From the NCBI RefSeq assembly GCF_000974445.1, contig NZ_BBOJ01000021.1:62001-126000 (forward strand): a DNA stretch of 64,000 nt. The letters run 5' to 3'. Every line of letters begins with the position of its first letter. Positions within the stretch are counted from its first letter, which is position 1. Shown one piece after another: positions 43,214-52,474 of this stretch. The notes below the pieces were generated by a model. It was not told the DNA's origin. It was given only the letters and a program-made list of their open reading frames with translations, and made no database searches. The translations under genes and the position numbers were made by a program. The stretch is from Lentzea aerocolonigenes (GTDB taxonomy: Bacteria; Actinomycetota; Actinomycetes; Mycobacteriales; Pseudonocardiaceae).

Positions 43214-45889
43214 GTGTACGACGGGTTCATCTCCTACAGCCACTCGGCTGACCGGCCGCTCGCCAGGTCGTTGCAGCGCAGCCTGCACCGGATCGGCCGC
43301 CCCTGGTACCGGCCGAGGGCGCTGCGGGTGTTCCGCGACGACGTGAGCCTCGCCGCGAGCCCGGACCTGTGGTCGTCGATCCAGGACGCGTTGCTGGCGT
43401 CGCGCACCTTCACCCTCATGGCGTGCCCGGAGTCGGCCGCGTCGCCGTGGGTCGCCCGCGAGGCCGCCCTGTGGCGGGAGAAGAAGTCCAGGGACACGTT
43501 CCTGATCGTGCTGACCGGCGGTGAGCTGGTCTGGGACGACGAGGCGGGCGACTTCGACTGGGACCGCACCACCGCGCTGCCCCGGTGCCTGGAGGGCTGG
43601 TTCACCGCCGAGCCGCTGTGGGTCGACCTCCGCGAGCGGGAACGCCGCAGCGGCAAGGAGTTCCGCAGCGCGGCCGCCACGCTGGCGGCCGCGATCCACG
43701 GGGTCGCCAAGGACGAGCTGATCAGCGAGGACCTCCGCCAGCAGCGCCGGCTCGTCTCCGTGCTGGCGAGTCTGCTGACGCTGGCGCTCGTGGCGGGCGG
43801 TGTCGCGGTGTGGCAGCAACGGGTGGCCGTCGCACAACGCGACCGTGCGACCGAGCAGGCCAGGATCGCGCTGTCCAGGGCGTTGTCCGGTGAGGCGCAA
43901 CGGCTCATGTCCTCCGACCCGCAGCTGGCGGTCCGGCTCGCGCTGTCGTCGTGGAGCGCCAGCGGGTCCGTGCAGGCGAAGGCCGCGTTGATGAGCACGC
44001 TCGACCAGGCGCGGCACGTGGTGTCGATCGTCTCTCCCGGCACCGACACGGTGAGCCGCAACCGGCACGTGAGCGTGGCCACGCGCGCCAGTGTCGCCAT
44101 GAGCGCCGACGGGACGATCGCCGCCCACGCCTACTCCGACGGGAAGATCTCCTTGTGGGACAGCAAGTCCCGTCGACCCGTCACGTTCGCCCCGCCGGAC
44201 TGGACGTCCGCGCTGACGCTCAACGGCGACGGCAGTCTGCTGGCGGGCACCGACGGCTCGTCGGTGAAGGTGTGGAACACCAAGGACGGCTCCCTGACCC
44301 ACGACATCCCGATGTCAGGTGACCTGGACAGGTTGGCGATGTCGCCCAACGGCCGGTGGCTCGCCATCTCCGGCGGCAACTCCGGTGGAGCTACACCGGC
44401 GTTCGGCGTGTGGAACCTGGAGACCGGTCTTCCGGTGACCAAGGTCGAGGACCGCAACGCCCCCGGCGGTCCGCTGGAGTTCCACGGGGATCGCCTCTAC
44501 ACCGTCGACGGCCGCTCACCCGAGGCGAAGGTCGTGGTGTTCGAACCCGCGAGCAGCACCTGGTCGACGTTCGGTGCCGGCCGGGTCTGGCCGCACGGCC
44601 TGGCGGTCAGCGGATCGACGCTGGCGCTGCTCAACGGTTCCGCGCTCGAACTGTGGGACCTGGGCACGCGGACCAGGACGCACACGACAGAGGTGGGCGA
44701 AGACGCTTGCTGTGTCAGCGTTTCCGCCGACGGGCGACGCATCGCCGTTGGTACTGAGCAGGGTGCTGTGCTCCTGTACGACCAGACGCTCGCTCAGACC
44801 ACCCAGCTCTTCCAGCACCCCATCAACGTTCAGGACCTGCGGATGAGCGACGACGGCACACTCGTCATCTCGATCGCCGAGAACGGCACCGTCGTGGTGA
44901 CCTCACCGGACCGGGACGGCAGGGTGCGCGCCGCGGTGCAGGGACCGCCCGGCGTCAGCGGGGTGGCGGTGAGCGCGGCAGGGACTGCGGCGGTCTCCGG
45001 TTCGGACGGCGTCGTGCTGCGCGATCCGTCCACTCTGGCCGAGAAGTCGAAGTTCTCCGCGCCGGGCGGTGCCGTGCGCCTCAGTCCCGACGGGCAGCGG
45101 CTGTCCGTCGGCAGGCCGGGTGCCATCACCACGTGGGACACCACCACCGGCGCTCAGGTCGGCTCGATCGTCACCGACGAGATCGGTTTCCTCAGCGACA
45201 GCCGGCACCTGGTCACGGCCCGGTCCGATGGCACACCCGTGGTCGAGGAGGCCGGGAAGCGCGGGACGGCCCCGGTCGGCGGCTCCCCGCACGACCAGCA
45301 GATCGCGACGAACCTCAAAGGTGACGTGGTCGCCGTCGTGACGAAGGCGATCCAGCCTCACGAAGGCGGTGGGGGCACCGACCTGACGCTCTGGCGGTGG
45401 ACCGGCGGGGAGCTGGAGAAGATCCGCCAGGTCCACTTCGCCGCCCTCGTCCGGGGCTTCGCGGTGAGCGAAGACGGCGAGCAGGTGGCCGCGACGGACA
45501 TCGACGGCCGCGTGCTGCTCGACGACGGACGGCCCGGCGGACCGGTCGTGTTCGGCCGGGGCGTGGACAGCGCCTGGGCGTCGGTGGCCTTCGCGCCCGG
45601 CCTGGTCGCCCAGCAGCATCCCGAGACCGGCGAGCTCCTGCTGTGGAACAGCGCGGACGGTGGCGAGGTCGGCACCTGGCGGCACCCCGGCGCGGCGGGG
45701 AAGGTGACCAAGCTCGTCGCGACCGGTGACGGAGGGCTGTTGAGCGCCAAGGAGGACGGCCTGCTCACGTTGTGGGAAGGAAATCCGGACGCGTGGACGC
45801 GCACGTTGTGCACGACGGTCAGCGACGGTCTGTCCACAGAGGAGCGACAGCGCTACCTCGGTGACATCGACGTGCGCTGGCCGTGCTGA
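43214..45889 (+). CDS. TIR-transmembrane-WD40 protein
   Basis: 891 aa from a GTG at 43214 with GAAGGGGG upstream. Residues 1-165 are a TIR-like domain (YDGFISYSHSADRPLARSL; CPESAASPWVAREAALW with Glu 83 as candidate catalytic residue). Residues 181-199 are one membrane helix (SVLASLLTLALVAGGVAVW). A charged helical segment (QRDRATEQARIALSRALSGEA) leads into a WD40 beta-propeller region from about 260 to the end (ISLWDSKS, VKVWNTKD, LELWDLGTR, LTLWEGN). The TIR would face the cytoplasm and the propeller the other side, or vice versa; topology is unclear. Starts 39 bp after the NLR-like gene, with a -10-like TAGGAT between. Confidence 0.9.
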   Translation: MYDGFISYSHSADRPLARSLQRSLHRIGRPWYRPRALRVFRDDVSLAASPDLWSSIQDALLASRTFTLMACPESAASPWVAREAALWREKKSRDTFLIVLTGGELVWDDEAGDFDWDRTTALPRCLEGWFTAEPLWVDLRERERRSGKEFRSAAATLAAAIHGVAKDELISEDLRQQRRLVSVLASLLTLALVAGGVAVWQQRVAVAQRDRATEQARIALSRALSGEAQRLMSSDPQLAVRLALSSWSASGSVQAKAALMSTLDQARHVVSIVSPGTDTVSRNRHVSVATRASVAMSADGTIAAHAYSDGKISLWDSKSRRPVTFAPPDWTSALTLNGDGSLLAGTDGSSVKVWNTKDGSLTHDIPMSGDLDRLAMSPNGRWLAISGGNSGGATPAFGVWNLETGLPVTKVEDRNAPGGPLEFHGDRLYTVDGRSPEAKVVVFEPASSTWSTFGAGRVWPHGLAVSGSTLALLNGSALELWDLGTRTRTHTTEVGEDACCVSVSADGRRIAVGTEQGAVLLYDQTLAQTTQLFQHPINVQDLRMSDDGTLVISIAENGTVVVTSPDRDGRVRAAVQGPPGVSGVAVSAAGTAAVSGSDGVVLRDPSTLAEKSKFSAPGGAVRLSPDGQRLSVGRPGAITTWDTTTGAQVGSIVTDEIGFLSDSRHLVTARSDGTPVVEEAGKRGTAPVGGSPHDQQIATNLKGDVVAVVTKAIQPHEGGGGTDLTLWRWTGGELEKIRQVHFAALVRGFAVSEDGEQVAATDIDGRVLLDDGRPGGPVVFGRGVDSAWASVAFAPGLVAQQHPETGELLLWNSADGGEVGTWRHPGAAGKVTKLVATGDGGLLSAKEDGLLTLWEGNPDAWTRTLCTTVSDGLSTEERQRYLGDIDVRWPC

Positions 45890-45896
45890 CTCCTGG

Positions 45897-48800
45897 CTAC
45901 TGAGGACTCCACGCCTCCAGTCGTTTCTGCAGGCGGCCCAACGCATCGACGGTTTCCTTCGCCGCGGCGAGCGGCGTCAGCGCGCACACGGCGAGATCGA
46001 TGTGCTCGATCACCGCCGCTCGAGCACGCAGGCTCGACTGGGCGAACGCCCGGAAGTACTCCTCCACGACGGCGTCCTCGTTCTTCACCAGCTCACCGGA
46101 GATCAGCGCCTCGGCGAGTTTCGCGTCGGCAGGCGTGACGCGGGACCAGAAGTCGGGACGGCGCTCCGCGCGTGCGGCGGCGATGGAGCCCGCGATCAGC
46201 TTCCGCGCGTCCTCCTCGGCGAACGGCTGGGTGTCGTCGCGTTGGTGGGCGAGCCAGCCGAGCACGACGACGTTGAGCGCCGGGTAGAAGTTGATCGAGC
46301 CGTGCCGCTCGCGGTGGAGGTCGACGGCGCGCTGGTAGTTGTCACGCGCGTCGGCGAGCGCACTGGTCAGCTTTCCCGGGTCGCACGCCTCGCACAGCGC
46401 ACGTCTGCGCTCGACGCTCGCCTTCAGGGAGTAGCGCTCCGGCGTTTCTCCCAGCTGCAGGAGGAGATCAGCCGACTTGCCCGCGCGGTCCAGCAGTTCG
46501 GCCGCCACAGGACCGGGATCGTCCGGGCGCCGGATGCGTTCGACCGCCCATTTCGCCCTGACGTTCAGCAGTTGCTCGAAGGACCTGACCGAGCCGGACG
46601 CGTCCCAGTCGTCCTGGGCCTTCTCGTAGCAGCTGACCGCCTTGTCGTACCGGGCGAGCAACGCCCAGACGTCGCCGACGGCGGAGAGCTCGTGTCCTCG
46701 CAGCCACTCCGTCGGGGTCGACTCGAGCAACGTCTCCAGTTCCTTGGCCAGCGCCGTGGCCACGACGTCCGGCGCGTCCTCGGCACGTCGCTTCAACGCG
46801 GCGAGCTCGTCGGCCAGTTCGCGGGGAGCCACGAGCTCCTCCCGTTGCGCGGCCCCGCCCACCGCCGGATCCAGCCGGAACGCGGGCGGACCGTAGACCT
46901 GGTACGCGCCCCACGTGTTCGTCGACCGGTGGTGTTCCCAGACCGCCTTGCGGGCGTTGAGGCTCGCGATGCCCAGCTCACCGCCGTCCAGCAGCTCGTC
47001 GTAGATCGTCGTGGCGAACCGGTGTGCCGCCTCGTCCTCGACAGCCCAGCCCGCCGCGATCACGGAGCGCACCCCGTTCTCGATGAGCTGCCGCGAAATG
47101 CTCGACGCCAGCCGGTCCGCGCGGGGTGTGCCCTGGTCCGGCAGCTGCATCGCGCCGAGGTGACAGCAGTTGAGGAAGACGACGTCCGGCGTGGTGCGCA
47201 TCTTGGCGATCTCCAGCGCGCCGAGGTAGACGTCCTTCCCGATGATCACACCGCTGCGCGACGGGTCCTTGGCGTCGAAGTGGCCGTGTCCCGCGATGTG
47301 CACGATCCGGTACTCGTGCCGGAACAACGCGTTCAGGATCGGCACGACGTCATCGTCGTCGTCCACCCCGGCGATGATCGAGGTGACCTCGTAACCCTTG
47401 GTGCGCAACAGGTTCGCGACCTTCTTGGCCTCGTCCCGCGCCGCGGGCAGAGCCGGCATGCCGGTGCCCGCGGGATCACCGATGACCAGCGCGGCGTGCC
47501 CCGACGACGGACGGGTCGTCTCGGCGAACGTGCGCGTCTCCAGCCGGCGGATCACGCCGACCTCGACGGCGAGCGGCTGCACGTCCAGGTCGTGCGACCG
47601 GCTGGCGAGCATCTCCAGCGGCAGGGCACCGGCTTCCTCGTCGATGACCAGCAACAGGTTCTCGCTGCCGTAGCCCTGTCCCTTCAGCGAGTTGGGCACG
47701 AGCAGCTCGTACAACGTGTTGTACAGCTGCTCGTCCGGCTGGTGGTCCGCGATGGCCTCCGCGACGAGCGCGTCCAGCAGCTTGCGCTGGGCGGTGTTCA
47801 CCCGTTGCTCGGCGCGGGCGGATCGGCCGATGCTCGTGAACGAGAGCGCCCCGAGCCGTTGCGCGTCGCCACCGCTGTCCTCCGCGACGATCCGGACGGT
47901 GCGCCAGATGCCCTCGCGGTAGGCCGACGGCGCACCGGGCTTGCCGTCGAACCCGGTGAGCATGCGGCGTTCGACGACGACCTCGCCGCCCTTGACGTCG
48001 AGCGTCTGCGCCAGCCGCACGGCCGCCTTCGTCGCCTGGATCGCCCGCTCCTCGTACATCTCGACGATCCTCAGCTCGTCGATGACGACCCGTGAGCGCA
48101 GGTCGTCCAGCCTGCGGTTCGCCTGGCGGACACCGGACACGATCGACGTCAGCGAGTTCTCGACCGGCATCGGCGGCACGAGCGCCGTGCCCACCAGCAC
48201 CGCGGAGATCGACAGCGGGGCGGGCGACTCGCCTTCGGGCGTCCGGTCCTCCTGGATCGCGGCGAGCCTCAGCACCGCCTGGGTGACGCCCGCGGTCAAC
48301 GCACCGGGCGTGAGGTCACCGGCGTCGCCGAGCCCGATCACCATCGCGGCCGGTCCGCCGGAGGACCCGAACACCTCGCACGTCCCGAGCCTGCCGGGGT
48401 ACTGGCGGAACGCCGCGCGCCGCTCGAGTGCTCCCTTCAGGTGGGCGTCGAGGGCCTTCTCCGCTCCGCTGATCGGCGTGCCGTCCTGGTGGCCGACGAG
48501 CACCGCGCCCTCTTCCCAGCGCAGATCCCCGTGCACGACACCGACCTTGAGCACCCGCCGCCGCGTGGCCGAGCGTCCTCCGCCCCACGCCAGCCGGACG
48601 AGTTCCTCCGCGGTCGGCAGCACGAGAAGACCACGTGGATCGGTGAGCGGGCCCGACGCTCCCGGCTTGGCCGTCGGGGCCGTGAGCAGCTTGCTCGGCG
48701 GCCGTCCGGCGAGGAGGTCGAGCACAGCGGACACGGTGTCCGGATCCGACGGCAGGTCCGCGTGCGGCACGAGCGCGTACCACCTCGCGGGCCCGTCCAG

Positions 48801-51089
48801 GCGATCACTCGGACATGGTGCGAACCCGTCGCCGTTCGGAGAGACGTCGTAGCCGCCGTCGGAGTTGGTGCCGCACACGGTCTGCTCGGCACTGCCGTAC
48901 ACCGCGCTGATTCCCGTCCAGCTGGGAGGGATCAGGCGCTTTCGCCGTTCCGCGCCCTCTTCCGGCAGCAAGTCCTTGAGGATCGGCCAGTCCTCGAGCC
49001 ATTCGGCGACCCGGGTGGCGTCCGCGGTGTGGTCCAGCAGGGCCAGCGCCGCGGTGAACTCGTCCTTGCCCTCCAGCCGCGCCTTGACGAGCCAGCTGCC
49101 CTCCAGCGGCGGTCCGAGCAGCACGGCCCTGCCGCCGGCCCGGTTCCACTCCGACCGCAGGGGCTCCGACGACAGCGCGGCGAGCAGCACCAGGCAGCCC
49201 GCGCCGTGCGCCACCACGTGCGGAGTCCCGTCGCGCAGTTTCTCCGCGAGGTCGGCCGCCAACTCGTCGAGCTCGCGGCGCCAGTCGAACTGCCACGGCG
49301 TGACGTTGTGCTGACCGGCCAACGCCGAGCTCAGCACCGAATAGCCGTCGACGAGCCCGCCGGGTTTCGCCTCACCGTCCGTGAGAACTTCTTCCGGGCC
49401 GTGGCCGACCAGTTCCGCCAGGTTCGGCCACACGAGCTGGTCCCCGCGCGCCAGCGTCGAGCCGAACAGGTCGGGCACGAGCAGGACCTGCCCGGTGATC
49501 TCGGTGGTCCCGCCGCGTTTGACCGGCCACTGCGGCGGCGGCGGGGTCTCGAAGCCCTGGGCGCCGTTGCCCGCGAGCCAGTTCTCCAGCGCCTGCCTGC
49601 TGTCCTCGTTGGCGAAGTAGCCGCCGTGGTTGACCGACGGCCCCTGGAAGAACGCGCGCTGGGAGGCCTCCCTGCTGACTCCGCCGGACATCGACGACGT
49701 CGGCACCACGAAGTCGTGGTTCTCGCCGTAGAAGAGGTCCGCGCCCTGCACCAGCAACCGGTTCAGCACGCCCCGGCCCTGCACGTCGCCCGCGATGGAC
49801 CCGAGCCCGTCGGCCAGCGGTGGCGCCGCGAGCAGCATCCGCAGGAACGGCGACTCGGGCATCTGCGCTTCCAGTCCCGGCATCACCCTGGGATCGGTGC
49901 GCTGCTCCAGCATCGTCAGCAGGAACTTCTTGATCAGCGCAGCGATCCCGGTGTCCCGCAGCACGGGCACGAGGTTGAACACGTTGAACAGGAACGAGGC
50001 CCAGCGGTCGATGCGCCCGGACGCGAGCGTGGTGCCCATGGCCGGGCAGGCGACGCGCACGAACCGTTCGACCCGGAGCCCGCGTCCGCGGAGGTTGTCG
50101 CGGAGGTCGCGCAGAGCCTGGTGGTCAGGGTGGTCCGGCACGCCGGCGTACGCGGCGAACGACGGTTCGTGTCGCGCCGCGTAGCTCAGCACCTCGCCGA
50201 CCAGCCCACCGCGCGAGTGGCTCACGAGGTGCAACGGCGCGTCCGGCAGCACCTCGACGGCGTCCAGCGCGTTCTGCGCGGGCGTCTTGCCCAGCGTCGC
50301 GTGTTCGAACGCCAGCACCCGGCCCTCGTACCGGTCGACGATCCGTGCCCACTCCGAGGTGCCGCGCAGCTTCCCGAACGCCGCCTCGGTGTGCGAGAAC
50401 GTCCCGTGCAAGAGGACGAGATAGGGCTTCTCGCTGTTCGGAAGCGGCGCCGTGTGCCGCCCTTCCTTCTCCAGGAGGAGCTTCTCGTCCACGGTGTAGA
50501 CGCCCCGGATCTTGGGCTTGCGCCGCCGCACCGACTCTTCCGCCTCGTCCGCGACCGGCGCGTCGACCCAGTTCGTGATGGTCTCGACGGCCTTCTTCGC
50601 CGCCGACGTCAGCACGAAACCGGACAACCTCCCCGCGATCACCCCGGCGCCGCCGAGCACGCCCGACCTGGTCAGCACAGGTCCGATCTCGGCGTCGAGG
50701 TCGCTCAGCGCCTTCGTGACACCGGGTGGCAGCGTGATCTTCGAACGCCGCACGCTCGCGACCCGTGAACCCCCGTCGCGGCTACGTTCGCCGAGGAACG
50801 GCGTCACGTCGAGCGGCCCCGGCACCGCACCTCGCGTGGCACCGCGCCGCGCCTTGTCGACGAGCGTGGCGGCCCGGTAAAAGCTGACCACGCCGTCGGT
50901 GTCCGCGACCTCGACGACGTCGTCATCGTCACCGGAGAGCAGCACGGGACCGGTGTCGCCGCGGCTCACCCCCGCGACGTCGACCTCGCGCCGCACGACG
51001 TAGCCGACATCCCCGCCGTAGAGTTCCGCGAACTCGTCGCGACCCGCCGGCTCCTCCGCCGGTCTCCCTTGGACGGTGAACTCGGCCAT
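45897..51089 (-). CDS. Alpha/beta-hydrolase-CHAT protease-TPR multidomain protein
   Basis: 1,730 aa from the ATG at 51089 (AGGAGA 10 bp upstream); the frame is open to 51209. In order: N-terminal acidic region; PGAP1/DUF7379-like hydrolase at about 180-500 with LLHGTFSH and nucleophile elbow SHSRGG (Ser 292); second LCAT-like hydrolase at about 530-790 (LLVPDLFGSTLARGDQLVW) whose elbow reads AHGAGC, lacking the Ser; a segment resembling the aminopeptidase-type N-terminal domain (PAAMVIGLGDAGDLTPGAL); a CHAT caspase-like protease with His 1268 (HIAGHGHFD) and Cys 1309 (VFLNCCHLG); and a helical TPR-like C-terminus from about 1420. Convergent with the TIR-WD40 gene (7 bp apart). Probably a regulated protease/lipase effector. 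Confidence 0.88.
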   Translation of the reverse strand: MAEFTVQGRPAEEPAGRDEFAELYGGDVGYVVRREVDVAGVSRGDTGPVLLSGDDDDVVEVADTDGVVSFYRAATLVDKARRGATRGAVPGPLDVTPFLGERSRDGGSRVASVRRSKITLPPGVTKALSDLDAEIGPVLTRSGVLGGAGVIAGRLSGFVLTSAAKKAVETITNWVDAPVADEAEESVRRRKPKIRGVYTVDEKLLLEKEGRHTAPLPNSEKPYLVLLHGTFSHTEAAFGKLRGTSEWARIVDRYEGRVLAFEHATLGKTPAQNALDAVEVLPDAPLHLVSHSRGGLVGEVLSYAARHEPSFAAYAGVPDHPDHQALRDLRDNLRGRGLRVERFVRVACPAMGTTLASGRIDRWASFLFNVFNLVPVLRDTGIAALIKKFLLTMLEQRTDPRVMPGLEAQMPESPFLRMLLAAPPLADGLGSIAGDVQGRGVLNRLLVQGADLFYGENHDFVVPTSSMSGGVSREASQRAFFQGPSVNHGGYFANEDSRQALENWLAGNGAQGFETPPPPQWPVKRGGTTEITGQVLLVPDLFGSTLARGDQLVWPNLAELVGHGPEEVLTDGEAKPGGLVDGYSVLSSALAGQHNVTPWQFDWRRELDELAADLAEKLRDGTPHVVAHGAGCLVLLAALSSEPLRSEWNRAGGRAVLLGPPLEGSWLVKARLEGKDEFTAALALLDHTADATRVAEWLEDWPILKDLLPEEGAERRKRLIPPSWTGISAVYGSAEQTVCGTNSDGGYDVSPNGDGFAPCPSDRLDGPARWYALVPHADLPSDPDTVSAVLDLLAGRPPSKLLTAPTAKPGASGPLTDPRGLLVLPTAEELVRLAWGGGRSATRRRVLKVGVVHGDLRWEEGAVLVGHQDGTPISGAEKALDAHLKGALERRAAFRQYPGRLGTCEVFGSSGGPAAMVIGLGDAGDLTPGALTAGVTQAVLRLAAIQEDRTPEGESPAPLSISAVLVGTALVPPMPVENSLTSIVSGVRQANRRLDDLRSRVVIDELRIVEMYEERAIQATKAAVRLAQTLDVKGGEVVVERRMLTGFDGKPGAPSAYREGIWRTVRIVAEDSGGDAQRLGALSFTSIGRSARAEQRVNTAQRKLLDALVAEAIADHQPDEQLYNTLYELLVPNSLKGQGYGSENLLLVIDEEAGALPLEMLASRSHDLDVQPLAVEVGVIRRLETRTFAETTRPSSGHAALVIGDPAGTGMPALPAARDEAKKVANLLRTKGYEVTSIIAGVDDDDDVVPILNALFRHEYRIVHIAGHGHFDAKDPSRSGVIIGKDVYLGALEIAKMRTTPDVVFLNCCHLGAMQLPDQGTPRADRLASSISRQLIENGVRSVIAAGWAVEDEAAHRFATTIYDELLDGGELGIASLNARKAVWEHHRSTNTWGAYQVYGPPAFRLDPAVGGAAQREELVAPRELADELAALKRRAEDAPDVVATALAKELETLLESTPTEWLRGHELSAVGDVWALLARYDKAVSCYEKAQDDWDASGSVRSFEQLLNVRAKWAVERIRRPDDPGPVAAELLDRAGKSADLLLQLGETPERYSLKASVERRRALCEACDPGKLTSALADARDNYQRAVDLHRERHGSINFYPALNVVVLGWLAHQRDDTQPFAEEDARKLIAGSIAAARAERRPDFWSRVTPADAKLAEALISGELVKNEDAVVEEYFRAFAQSSLRARAAVIEHIDLAVCALTPLAAAKETVDALGRLQKRLEAWSPQ

Positions 51090-51188
51090 GGGCACCCGCT
51101 CTCCTGGTGCATACCGCCTGCGGTAGTTCCTCGCTGTGGCGGCCCGGCTCGTTACAGCGCGTCGATCATCCATCCACGACCGGACGCT

Positions 51189-51220
51189 CTCCGTTGTGAC
51201 CTGGCTCACGGAGTGTCACA
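51189..51220. promoter_or_regulatory. Interleaved inverted repeats in divergent region
   Basis: CTCCGT (51189) pairs with ACGGAG (51208), and TGTGAC (51195) pairs with GTCACA (51215). The two repeats interlock, 28 bp before the SnoaL start and 100 bp before the CHAT gene start. Possible operator; could be chance. Confidence 0.35.
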
Positions 51221-51248
51221 CGCCGGCCGCGCCCGGCGTCCCGTGCCC

Positions 51249-51671
51249 ATGACAACGACCAACAAGGCGGCGTTCAGCCGCTTCCACGACGCCGTCAACA
51301 GCGGCGACCTGGACGCCATCTCGAAGGCGATCGACGAGGTCGTCGCTCCTGACCTCGTGTTCCACGCGCCGGTGCCGAGCGACCTGACCGGCGTGCAGGT
51401 GCTCAAGCAGGTGTGGGTGACGCTGCTGCACGCGTTCCCCGACATCCAGGTCACCACCGAGGACGTGGTGGCCGAGGGCGACAAGGTCGTCTACCGCAAC
51501 ACCGTGACCGGCACCCACCTCGGCGAGTACCGGGGCCTGCCGCCGACCGGCAGGTCCGTGAGGTACGACGAGATCTTCATCATCCGCTTCGCCGACGGCC
51601 TCATCGCCGAGATCTGGGGAGTCGTCGACGTCTTCGCGCAACTCCGGCAGCTGCAGGGAGACCCGTCATGA
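51249..51671 (+). CDS. SnoaL-like ester cyclase family protein
   Basis: 140 aa from the ATG at 51249; the longer in-frame extension crosses the palindromic promoter and is not used. NTF2-like fold of the SnoaL/ester-cyclase type: FHDAVNSGDLDAISKAIDEVVAPDLVFH, then VVAEGDKVVYRNTVTGTHLGEY and VRYDEIFIIRFADGLIAEIWGVVD. No catalytic assignment is possible. Overlaps the next gene by 4 bp, so the two form an operon. Confidence 0.88.
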   Translation: MTTTNKAAFSRFHDAVNSGDLDAISKAIDEVVAPDLVFHAPVPSDLTGVQVLKQVWVTLLHAFPDIQVTTEDVVAEGDKVVYRNTVTGTHLGEYRGLPPTGRSVRYDEIFIIRFADGLIAEIWGVVDVFAQLRQLQGDPS

Positions 51672-52474
51672 TCCTCATCACCGGCGGCAACGGCGTCGTG
51701 GGCCGGCACACCGCGAAACTCCTGCTGCGGGATGGCATCGCGGTCACCGCGGTGACCCGGAGCGACGGCGACCTGTTCAGTCCACAGTGGATCGAACCGT
51801 TGCTGGAAGGCGTGCAGTCGGTGCAGATCAGCCCGCGCGCCACCGGTCCCGGTCTCGAAGAGCTGCTGGCCCTGGCCGTCAAGCAAGGCGTCCGGCGCGT
51901 GGTGCTGCTGTCGGCCACCACCGTCTCACACCCGGCGGGCGAGGCGCGTTTCGCCGCCCAGTTCAGGGCGGCCGAGGAGCTCGTCGTGCACTCCGGTCTG
52001 GAGTGGACGGTGCTGCGCCTGGCCGACTTCGCCGCCAACGCGCTGGCCTGGGTGCCGCAGGTCGAGGCAGGTGACGTGGTGCGCGGGGCGTACGGCGCGG
52101 CCGCCACGTCCCCGATCCACGAAACCGACATCGCGGCGGCGGCCGCGCAGGCCCTGCGCGGCGACGGGCACGCCGGGGCGGTGCACACGTTGACCGGGCC
52201 GCAGTCGCTGGACCAGCACGAGAAGGTGCGGCTCATCGGTGCCGCGATCGGGAGGACGCTGTCGTTCCAGGAGCTTCCGCCCAAGCAGGTGCGGCAGGGC
52301 CTCCTCGCGCAGGGACTGCCAGAGGAGGTGCCCGCCCGCCTGCTCGGGTCCCTGGCCGACTACGCCACCCGGCCCGGTCCCACCACCGGCACCGTGGCGG
52401 ACCTGCTGGGCAGGCCCGCGCTCACCTTCGCCGACTGGGCGCGGGACAACGCGGCCGCGTTCAGCCGGCCGTGA
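51668..52474 (+). CDS. NmrA-like NAD(P)-binding protein
   Basis: 268 aa. Starts MILITGGNGVVGRHTAKLLL, an atypical SDR (NmrA/TMR-like) nucleotide-binding motif, with LLSATTVSHP in place of the classical catalytic region and no YxxxK set. Relatives bind NADP(H) and act as redox sensors or reductases. Coupled to the SnoaL gene; overlaps the convergent MDR gene by 14 bp. Confidence 0.88.
   Translation: MILITGGNGVVGRHTAKLLLRDGIAVTAVTRSDGDLFSPQWIEPLLEGVQSVQISPRATGPGLEELLALAVKQGVRRVVLLSATTVSHPAGEARFAAQFRAAEELVVHSGLEWTVLRLADFAANALAWVPQVEAGDVVRGAYGAAATSPIHETDIAAAAAQALRGDGHAGAVHTLTGPQSLDQHEKVRLIGAAIGRTLSFQELPPKQVRQGLLAQGLPEEVPARLLGSLADYATRPGPTTGTVADLLGRPALTFADWARDNAAAFSRP

Noticed and set aside
45861-50768. 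Two long plus-strand frames opposite the CHAT gene
   Set aside because: Low-complexity Arg/Val/His translations without motifs; the minus-strand protein has intact catalytic motifs.
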